A stretch of 64,000 bases of DNA, taken from the NCBI GenBank assembly GCA_015655015.1, contig JAATFV010000101.1, positions 1 to 64,000 of the forward strand, read 5' to 3'. Both the position numbers and the translations under genes were made by a program. The stretch comes from Chitinophagales bacterium. GTDB taxonomy: Bacteria > Bacteroidota > Bacteroidia > Chitinophagales > Chitinophagaceae. Below are positions 18,734 to 27,359 of the stretch, one piece after another. The stretch's first letter is position 1. Every line of letters starts with the position of its first letter. Below the pieces are notes generated by a model that was given only the letters and a program-made list of their open reading frames with translations, was not told the origin of the DNA and made no database searches.

Positions 18734-18808
18734 TTCGGGTTGTCCAAAATAGCTGTTTTCGCACAAGTATTTTTTAACAACCAAACCACTGCAATTTATG
18801 CAAAAAAC
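18734..18808 (+). promoter_or_regulatory. Conserved susC leader and start-codon element, copy 2
   Basis: TTCGGGTTGTCCAAAAT at 18734-18750, then an AT-rich stretch, then AACAACCAAACCACTGCAAT and ATGCAAAAAAC across the start codon. It aligns base for base with the copy at 9008-9039 over most of the last 30 positions, although the coding sequences downstream diverge quickly. Confidence 0.55.
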
Positions 18809-21800
18809 CAAAACTCTGCGGGTGATGAAGTTGACTGCCTTTTTTCTCACTGCTGCTTTTTTGAGCGCCCACGCCTCCGGCGTATCACAAAGCATTACCT
18901 TTTCGGGAAAGGATGTTCCCCTGAAAAAGATCTTTTATACGGTAAAAAAACAAACGGGCTACCTGGTCTTCGGAAATGCCGACCTCTTGAAAGAAGCCTC
19001 GCCTGTAACGATCTCCGCCCGTGATATGCCGCTGGCCGATTTTATGGAAAAGGTCCTGAAAGACCAGCCTTTAAGCTTCCGGATAGCTGACAAAACGATC
19101 ATTCTTTCCGAGAAGGCGCCTTCCGTTCCCGCCCCTGCCGGGCCTCCGGAGCAGCCCGCCTCTGTTGCCGCAGATCCGGCGCCGCCTGCTACCGTTGCCG
19201 GCAGCATCCATACGACCTCTGGCGAACCCCTCGCCGCTGTTTCCATCCGGGTCAAAGGCTCCGGGCTCGGTACGACCAGCGACGGCCAGGGGCGTTTTTA
19301 TCTGCATGACCTGCCTGAAAACGCCGTACTACAACTATCCATCATCGGGTATCAGCCTCTCACGATCGGCATCCGCCGGGGCGCCAGAGGTTATACGGCG
19401 TATACCCCGGACAAGAAGCAGTCCGATTGGCTGAAAGTCAACGACGGAGAGAGTCTCAACCTGGCCATCATTTTGAAAGAGAGCTCCAGTGAGCTGGACC
19501 AGGTGCAGATCCAGGCTTATGGCACGACATCCAGACGTTACAGCACCGGCAATATCAGTAAGGTCACTTCGGAGGAGATCGCGAGCCAGCCCGTAACGAA
19601 TGTCCTGGGCGCCCTCGATGGCCGTGTGCCGGGGATGGTCGTTACGCAGACGACCGGTGTGCCGGGCGGGACCTTTAAGGTGGAGGTCCGGGGACGCACC
19701 GCCCTGGATCCCAACCTCACCGACGATCAGCCCTTATTCATCATAGACGGCATTCCCCTGGCTGCGAATAACGGGTATACCAATCTGCAAAGTTCTGCAT
19801 TGGGCTACCCGCTTAACCTCAACACGACCACCCTGGCGGGGGGCGTCAGCCCGCTGAATGGCATCAATCCGCAGGATATAGAGAGCCTGGAAGTCCTGAA
19901 GGATGGCGATGCCACGGCCATTTACGGTTCAAGAGGCGCCAACGGCGTCGTTTTGATCACTACGAAAAAAGGTCATGCCGGCAAGGCAAAGGTCGACATA
20001 AACGCGTATAAGGGCGTCAGCCTCCCGGCAAAGGGTGTTAAAATGATGGATACGAAGCAATATATGGCTATGCGAAATGCCGCCTTTGTGAACGACGGAG
20101 AGACGCCGGATGATTATAGCTGGTTCAATTATTATAATGCCTACGACCTCCGGATATGGGATACCACGCGGTACACCAATTTCTATAAGCTGCTCAATAA
20201 GAATACGGCGCAGACCGATGACGTACAGGTATCCGTGTCGGGCGGCAATAACGGAACTACCTTCCGGGTGGGAGGATCCTATCATGACGAATCGGCGGTC
20301 ATGCCGGGGAATAAAGGCTATCAGCGGGGAGGCCTTCAGTTCAATGTCAATCATATTTCCGCAGACCAGCGTTTCAAACTGGGGCTTACAGGCAACTATT
20401 CCGCTGATAAGAACAATCTCGTCGAGAATGATCCTGCGTCCAACCTCAACATGCCTCCCAATTTACAGGTATACGACAGCCTGGGGAACCTTGCCTGGAA
20501 TGAAGGAGGGGTCTACGCGGGCCTGGTAGGCGTTAAGAATCCTCTGGCTTTTCTGAATCAATCCTATAAGGCCAATACCAACAGCCTGGTAGGCAGCCTG
20601 CAGCTGAGCTATGCTGTATTAAAGAACCTGGTCATCCGGGTCAATGCAGGTTATAATACGGTGACCACCAATGAACTGACCCTGTACCCGCTTACGGCGC
20701 AGGATCCTTCATCCTCTCCCACACGTACTTCCACCACCAGCATCGACCAGTACAAGAGTTGGATTGCAGAGCCGCAAGCCGAATACACGCAGCAGATCAG
20801 CCGGGGAAAGCTGGATGTGCTCTTAGGCGGTTCCTGGCAGACAACGGACAACACCGGGCTGGTCATCAATGCTGCGGGTTATAGCAGCGATGCCCTGCTA
20901 AGATCCTTATCCGGCGCTACCAGTTATACCCCTACCAATACTGTTAGCCAATACCGTTATAATGCATTTTTCGGGCGGATCAATTATAACTGGGAAAATA
21001 AATACATCCTCAATCTTTCTGCAAGACGGGACGGGTCCAGCCGTTTTGCGGAAGAGAACCGTTTTGCCAGTTTCGGCGCGGTCGGCGCCGCCTGGATATT
21101 CACGAATGAATCGTTCGCCCGGGGCCCTGGTTTTCTCAGCTTTGGCAAGATCCGGGGCAGCTATGGGCTGACGGGCAACGACAAGATCACTAATTATCAA
21201 TACCTGGACACCTGGAACAGTACGGTCACCCTTTACAATGGGCAGGCCGGCCTCTATCCCAACAAATTGTATAATTCCAATTATCACTGGGAAAAAACAA
21301 AGAAGCTGGAGGGAGCGATCGACCTGGGATTCCTGAAGGACAGGATCCTCTTTTCGGCTGCACATTACATCGACCGCAGCTCCAACCAGCTGGTATATTA
21401 CAAGCTGCCGAATATCACCGGGTTTACCAGCATTGTGCGCAACCTGCCCGCCATGGTACAGAATTCAGGATGGGAGTTGACCCTCAACACGAGAAATATT
21501 GACCGTAAGCGTTTCAAGTGGGTGACGACTTTTAATATCACCCTTCCCAAAAATAAGCTGATCTCCTTCCCCGGTCTCGCCGGTTCCTCCTACGCGAATA
21601 CCTATGTGGAAGGCCAGTCCCTGAATGTCATTTACGGGTATAAATATACCGGGGTAGACCCGCAAACCGGCGTTTATACGTTTAAGGACGTGGATAAGAA
21701 CGGGCAACTGACGGCAGCGGATTACCAGGTCTCGGGCAACCTGGACCCGAAATTCTATGGCGGGCTTCAAAACTCCCTGACCTACGGGCATTTTCAGCTC

Positions 21801-22232
21801 GATTTCTTTTTCTCTTTCCGTAAACAGACAGGACGGAACTACCTGGCCAGCCTGGGCGGTCCTCCCGGCAATATCTCCAATCTGCCCGTCGTCATGAAAG
21901 ATTTCTGGACCACGCAGGGCCAGCACGCCAGCATACAAAAATTATCACAGGACTATGGAACAGACGCCTACAATGCATGGTATAACTTTGTCGATTATTC
22001 CAATGGTATTTATAGCGACGCCTCTTTCATACGGCTTAAAAATCTATCCTTCTCCTATAATCTGCCGGAGGGCGTTATCAAAAAGTGGCACCTGTCCTCT
22101 TTCCGGATCTATGTGCTGGGCCAGAATTTATGGACGATCACCGGATATAAGGTGGGCGATCCGGAAATGCAGACCTATACAAGAACTCCGCCGGTAAAGA
22201 CCTTTACGGGAGGGCTGCAGATAACTTTATGA
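18798..22232 (+). CDS. SusC/RagA-family TonB-dependent receptor with STN signalling domain
   Basis: 1144 residues. A 9-residue extension precedes the signal core MKLTAFFLTAAFLSAHASG. The STN domain runs to about residue 105, followed by a Pro/Ala-rich linker at about 108-130. The carboxypeptidase-like domain starts near 131 (VAGSIHTTSGEPLAAVSIRV) and the plug near 233 (QVQIQAYGTTSRR, with DGDATAIYGSRGANGVVLITT). The barrel ends in GGLQITL. It is regulated by the sigma/FecR pair upstream and pairs with the SusD at 22311. The barrel is visibly related to the SusC at 9029. Confidence 0.94.
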   Translation: MQKTKTLRVMKLTAFFLTAAFLSAHASGVSQSITFSGKDVPLKKIFYTVKKQTGYLVFGNADLLKEASPVTISARDMPLADFMEKVLKDQPLSFRIADKTIILSEKAPSVPAPAGPPEQPASVAADPAPPATVAGSIHTTSGEPLAAVSIRVKGSGLGTTSDGQGRFYLHDLPENAVLQLSIIGYQPLTIGIRRGARGYTAYTPDKKQSDWLKVNDGESLNLAIILKESSSELDQVQIQAYGTTSRRYSTGNISKVTSEEIASQPVTNVLGALDGRVPGMVVTQTTGVPGGTFKVEVRGRTALDPNLTDDQPLFIIDGIPLAANNGYTNLQSSALGYPLNLNTTTLAGGVSPLNGINPQDIESLEVLKDGDATAIYGSRGANGVVLITTKKGHAGKAKVDINAYKGVSLPAKGVKMMDTKQYMAMRNAAFVNDGETPDDYSWFNYYNAYDLRIWDTTRYTNFYKLLNKNTAQTDDVQVSVSGGNNGTTFRVGGSYHDESAVMPGNKGYQRGGLQFNVNHISADQRFKLGLTGNYSADKNNLVENDPASNLNMPPNLQVYDSLGNLAWNEGGVYAGLVGVKNPLAFLNQSYKANTNSLVGSLQLSYAVLKNLVIRVNAGYNTVTTNELTLYPLTAQDPSSSPTRTSTTSIDQYKSWIAEPQAEYTQQISRGKLDVLLGGSWQTTDNTGLVINAAGYSSDALLRSLSGATSYTPTNTVSQYRYNAFFGRINYNWENKYILNLSARRDGSSRFAEENRFASFGAVGAAWIFTNESFARGPGFLSFGKIRGSYGLTGNDKITNYQYLDTWNSTVTLYNGQAGLYPNKLYNSNYHWEKTKKLEGAIDLGFLKDRILFSAAHYIDRSSNQLVYYKLPNITGFTSIVRNLPAMVQNSGWELTLNTRNIDRKRFKWVTTFNITLPKNKLISFPGLAGSSYANTYVEGQSLNVIYGYKYTGVDPQTGVYTFKDVDKNGQLTAADYQVSGNLDPKFYGGLQNSLTYGHFQLDFFFSFRKQTGRNYLASLGGPPGNISNLPVVMKDFWTTQGQHASIQKLSQDYGTDAYNAWYNFVDYSNGIYSDASFIRLKNLSFSYNLPEGVIKKWHLSSFRIYVLGQNLWTITGYKVGDPEMQTYTRTPPVKTFTGGLQITL

Positions 22233-22310
22233 GCGCTGCGGGGGCGAACCGATGAAACGAGGCGCTGATCATTTAATTATTTATGAAAAGTAGTATGAAA
22301 GGACGATATT

Positions 22311-23717
22311 ATGAAAAGAAAAAATTATATAAAAAATAGCTTTCTGACGCTGGCCTTTTTATTTTTTTTAGGCTCCTGCAAGAAATTCGTGCAAGTGGAC
22401 AATCCCGTCAACCTGCTTACGACAGAATTTGTTTTCTCTGACTCTTCTTCCGCGGAGGCGACCATCATAGGGTTTTACAGCCAGATGTGCAGATCGTCCT
22501 CCCTGATCCTGAACGGCAATATTTCCCTGTTCCCTGCGCTTAGCGCCGATGAGCTCTATCGGACTTCCTCCTCGGCGTCTTATGACGAGATCAGCAATAA
22601 CAGTATTTCTTTGGACAACTCGCTGAACAGCGGCGACTGGAACAACGCCTATAGCCAGATCTATCAGGCCAATATCATCATAGAAGACCTGGTGAAGGCT
22701 GCCACCCTGAGCGAAGTCCAGAAAAGAAAATTGACGGGGGAAGCCAGGTTCCTTCGGGCGCTGAATTATTTTTACCTGGTCAATTATTATGGACCTGTAC
22801 CATTGACCATTACGCCGGACTACCAGGTCAATGCCACGTTGTCCCGTTCGGATACTTCGGCGGTGTATGCGCAGATCGTCAGCGATCTGAAAGATGCGAT
22901 GAGCCTGCTGGGATCCGATTATCCCGGGGGATCGAATGTCCGGGCCAATAAGTGGGCGGCGGAGGCCTTGCTTTCCAGGGTGTATCTTTATCAGAAGGAT
23001 TGGGACAATGCCGTCCGGGCGGCGACGGATGTAATCGGTCAGGGAGGATATGCGGAAAGTCCCCTGGCCAATGCCTTTTTGGCCGGGAGCGGGGAAACCA
23101 TCTTCCAATTTACGCTGCCGCTGACGGTAACTTATAATACGTCCGAAGGCAGTCAGTTCATTCCCGCATCGAAGACTGCAGTACCGAATTTTGCCCTTCG
23201 GGATCAGCTCCTCTCGGCCTTCGAGACCGGCGATCTGCGGAGAAAGAACTGGCTGGACAGCAATACGGTCAGCGGTAAAACCTATTATTATCCCTTCAAG
23301 TACAAGCTGCGGACGAATACGGCCGGCGCCGCGAAGATGGAGAACAGCATTGTGCTTCGACTCAGCGAGCAGTACCTGATCCGGGCGGAGGCGCTCGCCC
23401 GGCAGAATAAATTGAGCGAGGCCATGACCGATCTGGACCTTATCAGGACACGCGCCAACCTAATCCCCATCGCCAGTTCCAATCCATCCATCGGCCAGGA
23501 CGACCTGCTTCAGGCCATATACCGGGAGAACCAGGTCGAATTTTTTACGGAGTGGGGCCATCGTTGGTTTGACCTGAAAAGGACCGGCCGGGCCTCTGCC
23601 GTGCTGGCGTCCGTTAAAGGGGCCTACTGGCAGGATGCGGATGTGCTGTACCCGATCCCCAATGCAGAGATATTGACAGATGTACACCTGACACAGAATC
23701 CAGGGTATCCCCAGTAG
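22311..23717 (+). CDS. SusD/RagB-family outer-membrane lipoprotein
   Basis: 468 residues with a lipoprotein signal ending LFFLGSC, then KKFVQVDNPVN. The family helices (LTGEARFLRALNYFYLVNYYGPVPL) and the C-terminal segment (IYRENQVEFFTEWGHRWFDLKRTG, LTQNPGYPQ) are intact. It lies 78 bases after its susC partner and is followed 50 bases later by a thioredoxin-fold gene, probably in the same operon. Confidence 0.93.
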   Translation: MKRKNYIKNSFLTLAFLFFLGSCKKFVQVDNPVNLLTTEFVFSDSSSAEATIIGFYSQMCRSSSLILNGNISLFPALSADELYRTSSSASYDEISNNSISLDNSLNSGDWNNAYSQIYQANIIIEDLVKAATLSEVQKRKLTGEARFLRALNYFYLVNYYGPVPLTITPDYQVNATLSRSDTSAVYAQIVSDLKDAMSLLGSDYPGGSNVRANKWAAEALLSRVYLYQKDWDNAVRAATDVIGQGGYAESPLANAFLAGSGETIFQFTLPLTVTYNTSEGSQFIPASKTAVPNFALRDQLLSAFETGDLRRKNWLDSNTVSGKTYYYPFKYKLRTNTAGAAKMENSIVLRLSEQYLIRAEALARQNKLSEAMTDLDLIRTRANLIPIASSNPSIGQDDLLQAIYRENQVEFFTEWGHRWFDLKRTGRASAVLASVKGAYWQDADVLYPIPNAEILTDVHLTQNPGYPQ

Positions 23718-23767
23718 AGGCGCCGGTATACACACAACCCTATTTTTAATAATTAAAACTCAATAAG

Positions 23768-25045
23768 ATGTTACGACCAGATCGCGGGCAGTCGGCAAGG
23801 CGGAATAAGCCGGAAGGCGGCCTGAAATGGAAAATAAGAAACCTGCTTTTTTTAACGGGGTTGCTTATCGTTACCTGCGCCGGCTTCGCGCAGGACCGCG
23901 AAGCCCTTCATTTTGTGGACACCGGTTTGGCCTGGAAGGATATCTTAGCCCTGTCGGCCAAAGAAAAGAAGCCGGTATTCCTGGATTGTTATACTTCCTG
24001 GTGCGGCCCCTGCAAGGAAATGGCGCTGCATGTCTTTACCCAGCAAAAGGTAGGAGATTTCATGAATGCGCATTTCATCAATGTGAGCCGGGATATGGAA
24101 AAGGGCGAGGGGATCCAGTTGGCCAGGCAGTACAAAAACTATATTCCCGGATTCCCGACCTTTCTTTTGATCGATGCAGAAGGAAAGGTAAAGAGCCAGT
24201 CATCCGGGTCGATGCCGGCGGAGGAATTTGTGAGGACCATCCAGGATGGGCTGGACGGCAGGTCCTGGGTCGCCCTGTCATCGCGTTATGAGGCCGGGGA
24301 GAGAAACTGGTCGTTTCTGCTGGACTATTTGTCGGCGCTTGGTAAAAGTTACCAGCAGCGCAGGCAATGGAAGCTCATTGCGGAGAATAACAGCAGGCTC
24401 TCCCTGGACGAGATAGAAAAGGATTCCGCAGCTTACCGGTATTTCAAGACCTATTGGGATGATACGCAGGCGCCTCTTTTCCGAAGCTTCCTGGTACAGG
24501 ATGTAAAAATTTCCTACCAGCATAAGGATACGGAAAAGGAGCTGGAGGAATGGGAGGGCCGCGCTTTTACGGCTACCACTGATCGTTATTATGATATGCT
24601 CCGGAACAAACCGGATTCGTATAATATCAAGGGCGCCGATAGCCTGATCCGGGATCTATATATCTCCCATGCCAAAAACAGGGAAGACATGATAGCCGCC
24701 ATGCGGATCAACAATGCCGTCTTTTCAGGGGATAATGCCCTTTTATTCTCCCTGCTCGACGGGGTGCATGATTTTGGTTTGCTGCGGTACTCGGACTATC
24801 ATATCGGGGATTGGATCAAAAGGGCGATGAGCCGTACGAAGGACCCGCAGCAATTGAATGCCAGCCTGAAATACGTGGATTACCTGGTAGCCGCTCCGTA
24901 TTCGGGCACCTCGCCTTTACTGCTAAAAGCCGATATTTTATCCAGAATGGGCAGGACGGATGAAGCGAAGGCATGCAAAGACCAGGCGGCCGCTAAGGAA
25001 GCTGCGTCGAAGGCGCTGCTGGAAAAGAAAAATAACGGTTCCTGA
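23768..25045 (+). CDS. Exported thioredoxin-fold protein with CGPC active site
   Basis: 425 residues. An uncleaved or cleaved export helix lies at about 22-41 (IRNLLFLTGLLIVTCAGFA). A thioredoxin domain follows at about 50-160 with FLDCYTSWCGPCKEM (redox cysteines 79 and 82) and the cis-proline region IPGFPTFLLID. The remaining 250 residues are helical and unrecognised, perhaps TPR-like. It is the last gene of a sigma/FecR/SusC/SusD operon. A periplasmic thiol-reducing role on imported cysteine-containing peptides is plausible but is inference. Confidence 0.85.
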   Translation: MLRPDRGQSARRNKPEGGLKWKIRNLLFLTGLLIVTCAGFAQDREALHFVDTGLAWKDILALSAKEKKPVFLDCYTSWCGPCKEMALHVFTQQKVGDFMNAHFINVSRDMEKGEGIQLARQYKNYIPGFPTFLLIDAEGKVKSQSSGSMPAEEFVRTIQDGLDGRSWVALSSRYEAGERNWSFLLDYLSALGKSYQQRRQWKLIAENNSRLSLDEIEKDSAAYRYFKTYWDDTQAPLFRSFLVQDVKISYQHKDTEKELEEWEGRAFTATTDRYYDMLRNKPDSYNIKGADSLIRDLYISHAKNREDMIAAMRINNAVFSGDNALLFSLLDGVHDFGLLRYSDYHIGDWIKRAMSRTKDPQQLNASLKYVDYLVAAPYSGTSPLLLKADILSRMGRTDEAKACKDQAAAKEAASKALLEKKNNGS

Positions 25046-25079
25046 CAGGTCGGACAGGTCGGCGGGGGACGATGGAACA

Positions 25080-25118
25080 GGGAGTGAACTGAGCAGCGGA
25101 AGTTTACTCCCTCTTTGT
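25080..25118. terminator. Possible shared terminator between convergent genes
   Basis: GGGAGTGAAC (25080-25089) can pair with GTTTACTCCC (25102-25111) with one G-T pair. A T-containing stretch follows on the plus strand. It overlaps the stop codon of the minus-strand gene at 25104. The T-run is weak, so confidence is low. Confidence 0.35.
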
Positions 25119-25628
25119 GTTCCCCCTATTATAAGAGGGATAAACCGGATAGCTGCCTCTCTCTACTCCAATACTGCCGGATATGGAAAATGTTTTTGCA
25201 TCGTTGATGTACATCAGGCCCATTTCTACTCTCGAATTCAATCCAAAGCGGTAAGCGTTTGAAAAGTTATTGCCCGGATAGGATGCATTCCAGGTAGGAT
25301 CCATTAACAAACGGTTGACGCTAAAAAGAACAGGCGCTGCGGAAACACCTGCAAAAGCATACACATTATTATTCAATGAACGGCTCAGCTGCAGTCCGAC
25401 CGGGGCAGCTAAAAAGCTGGCGCCGCCATTGAAGAAAATAGCGCCTGCAGAGAGGCTGGCATATTTACTGAGATGCCATTTGTTATGGGAAGAACTACTG
25501 TCAGCCAACAGGTTATAAGCGGGGGAAGACAGCCATGGGGTATAATTCAAATTACTGACGGGCAAATGCGTCTGGGCCTTTGGGGAAAGGAAAGCTAAAG
25601 ATGCAAGTATTGCCAATAGTATACGCAT
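25104..25628 (-). CDS. Exported beta-barrel-like hypothetical protein
   Basis: 174 residues with a signal peptide (MRILLAILASLAFLSPKAQ). The rest is built of short amphipathic strands rich in S, G, N and Y (YASLSAGAIFFNGGASFLA, RFGLNSRVEMGLMYINDAKT), as in small outer-membrane or periplasmic beta proteins. The family is not recognised. It is transcribed alone, convergent with the thioredoxin gene, and I see no functional link to either neighbour. Confidence 0.7.
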   Translation of the reverse strand: MRILLAILASLAFLSPKAQTHLPVSNLNYTPWLSSPAYNLLADSSSSHNKWHLSKYASLSAGAIFFNGGASFLAAPVGLQLSRSLNNNVYAFAGVSAAPVLFSVNRLLMDPTWNASYPGNNFSNAYRFGLNSRVEMGLMYINDAKTFSISGSIGVERGSYPVYPSYNRGNTKRE

Positions 25629-25798
25629 CAGGTTAGATTATGTTATAAAGCTACTGATTTTGCCGCTAAGTGCGGTCGGATTCTTTTGGGTTAACGAGGT
25701 TTTAATCCGGTAGGATCCCGCTGCTCTAAAACTATGGCATAAGTGTTTTTTACCCTTATTTGCTTTTTTTGCTATATTTTGCTAAGCTGACAGAAACA

Positions 25799-25909
25799 CC
25801 CTTTTGTCTGTTCCTGGTGGACGGGAAGGGAAAGATCGTGGCTAAAAACCTGAGGGGAGATGCGCTGGAAGATGAATTGAAAAAATTGCTGGCAGGACGA
25901 CGGCCATGA
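25799..25909 (+). pseudogene. Relic of a thioredoxin/peroxiredoxin-family C-terminus
   Basis: The frame 25799-25909 reads PFCLFLVDGKGKI, then VAKNLRGDALEDELKKLL and stop. This is the typical end of TlpA/AhpC-type thioredoxin-fold proteins (strand 4, then the C-terminal helix). No start codon or CxxC motif lies upstream, and the bases before it are T-rich without coding character. I read it as the 3' scar of a deleted gene. The rest of the 25629-25943 gap shows nothing. Confidence 0.6.
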
Positions 25910-25943
25910 TATACTGCATTTACAACGTATCAGGTTTATTTAA

Positions 25944-26960
25944 TCAAATAGTTACAAGGTCAAAAGCATAATCCTGATAACTAATCAATTCTTTTCCGGA
26001 TTCCAGTTCTTTCCAGGCTTTTTCTTTGTGGCTGAGGTCTACAATATCCCATGTCGAAGTCTGATTAAATCGGGCAATGATCATATTGATCGTTTCCTGT
26101 TCATCCGGAGAGAATAAATTGACATCAAAATCATCATTCGTCTTGAATACTTCTCTTGCACTTCCATTAGATAACCTTATCCATTCGGAGCTGATGGTCT
26201 GTTCATTTTCCAGGTAAGAATAGATATTATCATAGTTGGCAGGTACAGGACCATATTGAATAGCCCGATATGATAGCCCGCTAATTGAACTTCCATAATT
26301 TTTGTAGTGATAAAAGTCTGTGTAAAAGAGAAGTTTGTTCAATTTTAGTTTGTCATTGAACTCCTGTTTACATTTTTGGATAAATATAGCTACAAGACCG
26401 GCGATCTTTTTTTCGCTGGGTTTTTTATATCCCGTAAAGTTATTTGCTTCTTTGTACAGGTTGAGAGATGTATATACAGGATTGAATTCTTTTTCCTGCC
26501 CGATCAGGAATTCAACTTTTTCTTTGGCCTTTTCGAATGCATTTTCGGAAAAATGGGATCTTGCATCGGTCAGAAATTCCATGAAAACTGTGGGTCTGGC
26601 TGCCGTAGCGATCAATTTTGCCAGGGCCGGCACAGGCATTTCTCCTTTTTCATAATTGCCATACCCATTTGCCCCCAGACCGAGAACTTCACTCATTTTG
26701 GCAGCGGATAATTCATATTTTTGCCTTATTGCTGCAATTTCTTCGGGGAATGGAATATTATATCTTTGCCTGTATTGATTGTGAGCCTGTACCAAACTAA
26801 TGGTATCTGCCTCTGTAGTTGTAAATTCCTCCCCGCATTTTTCGCACTTATAAAAGTGAGCTATTATATTAAACTGATCTTTTCGATAGGTCAGATCTCT
26901 TGCTTCTTTTTGCAGGTCAGCCATGCCATCACAATACGGACATTCAATTATTTTTTTCAT
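25944..26960 (-). CDS. Antitoxin-like protein: MqsA-type zinc finger, HTH and Panacea (DUF4065) domain
   Basis: 338 residues. The zinc-binding N-terminus has C8PYC and C38EKC pairs (ECPYCDG and YKCEKCGEEF). A helix-turn-helix follows at about 78-130 (IRQKYELSAAKMSEVLGLG, NGYGNYEKGEMP), and residues 185-338 form a SocA/Panacea-like domain (KLNKLLFYTDFYHYKNYG, YRAIQYGPVPANYDNIYSYL). MqsA proteins bind their toxin through the zinc domain and their own promoter through the HTH. The small gene directly upstream is a collapsed toxin, so this is now an orphan. The gene is AT-richer than its neighbours, consistent with transfer. Confidence 0.85.
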   Translation of the reverse strand: MKKIIECPYCDGMADLQKEARDLTYRKDQFNIIAHFYKCEKCGEEFTTTEADTISLVQAHNQYRQRYNIPFPEEIAAIRQKYELSAAKMSEVLGLGANGYGNYEKGEMPVPALAKLIATAARPTVFMEFLTDARSHFSENAFEKAKEKVEFLIGQEKEFNPVYTSLNLYKEANNFTGYKKPSEKKIAGLVAIFIQKCKQEFNDKLKLNKLLFYTDFYHYKNYGSSISGLSYRAIQYGPVPANYDNIYSYLENEQTISSEWIRLSNGSAREVFKTNDDFDVNLFSPDEQETINMIIARFNQTSTWDIVDLSHKEKAWKELESGKELISYQDYAFDLVTI

Positions 26961-26963
26961 AAT

Positions 26964-27112
26964 TCATTTGTTTTTTAACGGGTAATTCATAGGGACTTCA
27001 ATTCTGCCAAAGCATCGGGATTTTTGCCCCTTGGCCGGAAGGCGATATCCCTATACCTGATCTTATCAAGTAGCTCTTTTAGGAATAATTCGATCTGCTG
27101 CTTACTTGCCAT
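26964..27112 (-). pseudogene. Collapsed toxin gene upstream of the antitoxin (internal deletion)
   Basis: From ATG at 27112 the frame reads MASKQQIELFLKELLDKIRY, then RDIAFRPRGKNPDALAEL and stops at 26987 after 41 codons. That is the N-terminus of the MqsR-like toxins paired with MqsA/Panacea antitoxins in Bacteroidota, as far as I can recall the family. In another frame, MNYPLKNK and stop (26964-26990) fit the C-terminal end of the same toxins. The middle, roughly 60 residues, is missing, so no active toxin can be made. Family assignment is from memory of conserved ends, not from a search. Confidence 0.6.
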
Positions 27113-27147
27113 ATTAGTTAAAATATGTTAAATTGTATAAAAGTGGA

Positions 27148-27177
27148 CAAATATAAGAATTATCATAGAATTATCAA
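27148..27177 (-). promoter_or_regulatory. Promoter of the toxin-relic/antitoxin operon
   Basis: On the minus strand TTG (27175-27177), a 19-base spacer and TATATTTG (27148-27155) match the Bacteroidota consensus TTG-N19/20-TAnnTTTG exactly. Transcription would start near 27141. The leader then contains two GTTAA direct repeats (27117-27132), a possible antitoxin-binding site. Confidence 0.65.
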
Positions 27178-27274
27178 CTAATTAATGGGTTTTAATTCTC
27201 TTGCAGGTCACAGGTTTTCTTAAAAACCTGTTCGAGATCCGTATTTCTGCTGTTTCAATTTTCTGTAAATCAAA

Positions 27275-27325
27275 TAGTTTTGTCGTGAGACATTTCTATC
27301 GTGAAGTCTCATTAACTTTCACGAT
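27275..27325 (+). promoter_or_regulatory. Candidate promoter box and inverted repeat upstream of the GH92 gene
   Basis: TAGTTTTG at 27275-27282 fits TAnnTTTG exactly, but no good -33 TTG stands before it. Sixteen bases downstream, ATCGTGAA (27298-27305) and TTCACGAT (27318-27325) form a perfect inverted repeat with a 12-base spacer, in the expected 5' leader. Another stem, CAGGTTTT/AAAACCTG, lies at 27211-27230. Confidence 0.35.
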
Positions 27326-27359
27326 CTGTTATAATTCAATAGTAATATCCAAAATAACC

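Noticed and set aside
25629-25798. A mobile element or transferred island boundary next to the antitoxin block
   Set aside because: The block is AT-richer, but I found no terminal repeats, integrase or transposase, and no target-site duplication.
27201-27359. N-terminal extension of the GH92 protein to 27201
   Set aside because: A full signal peptide starts at 27360, and the extension covers a promoter-like box and an inverted repeat.
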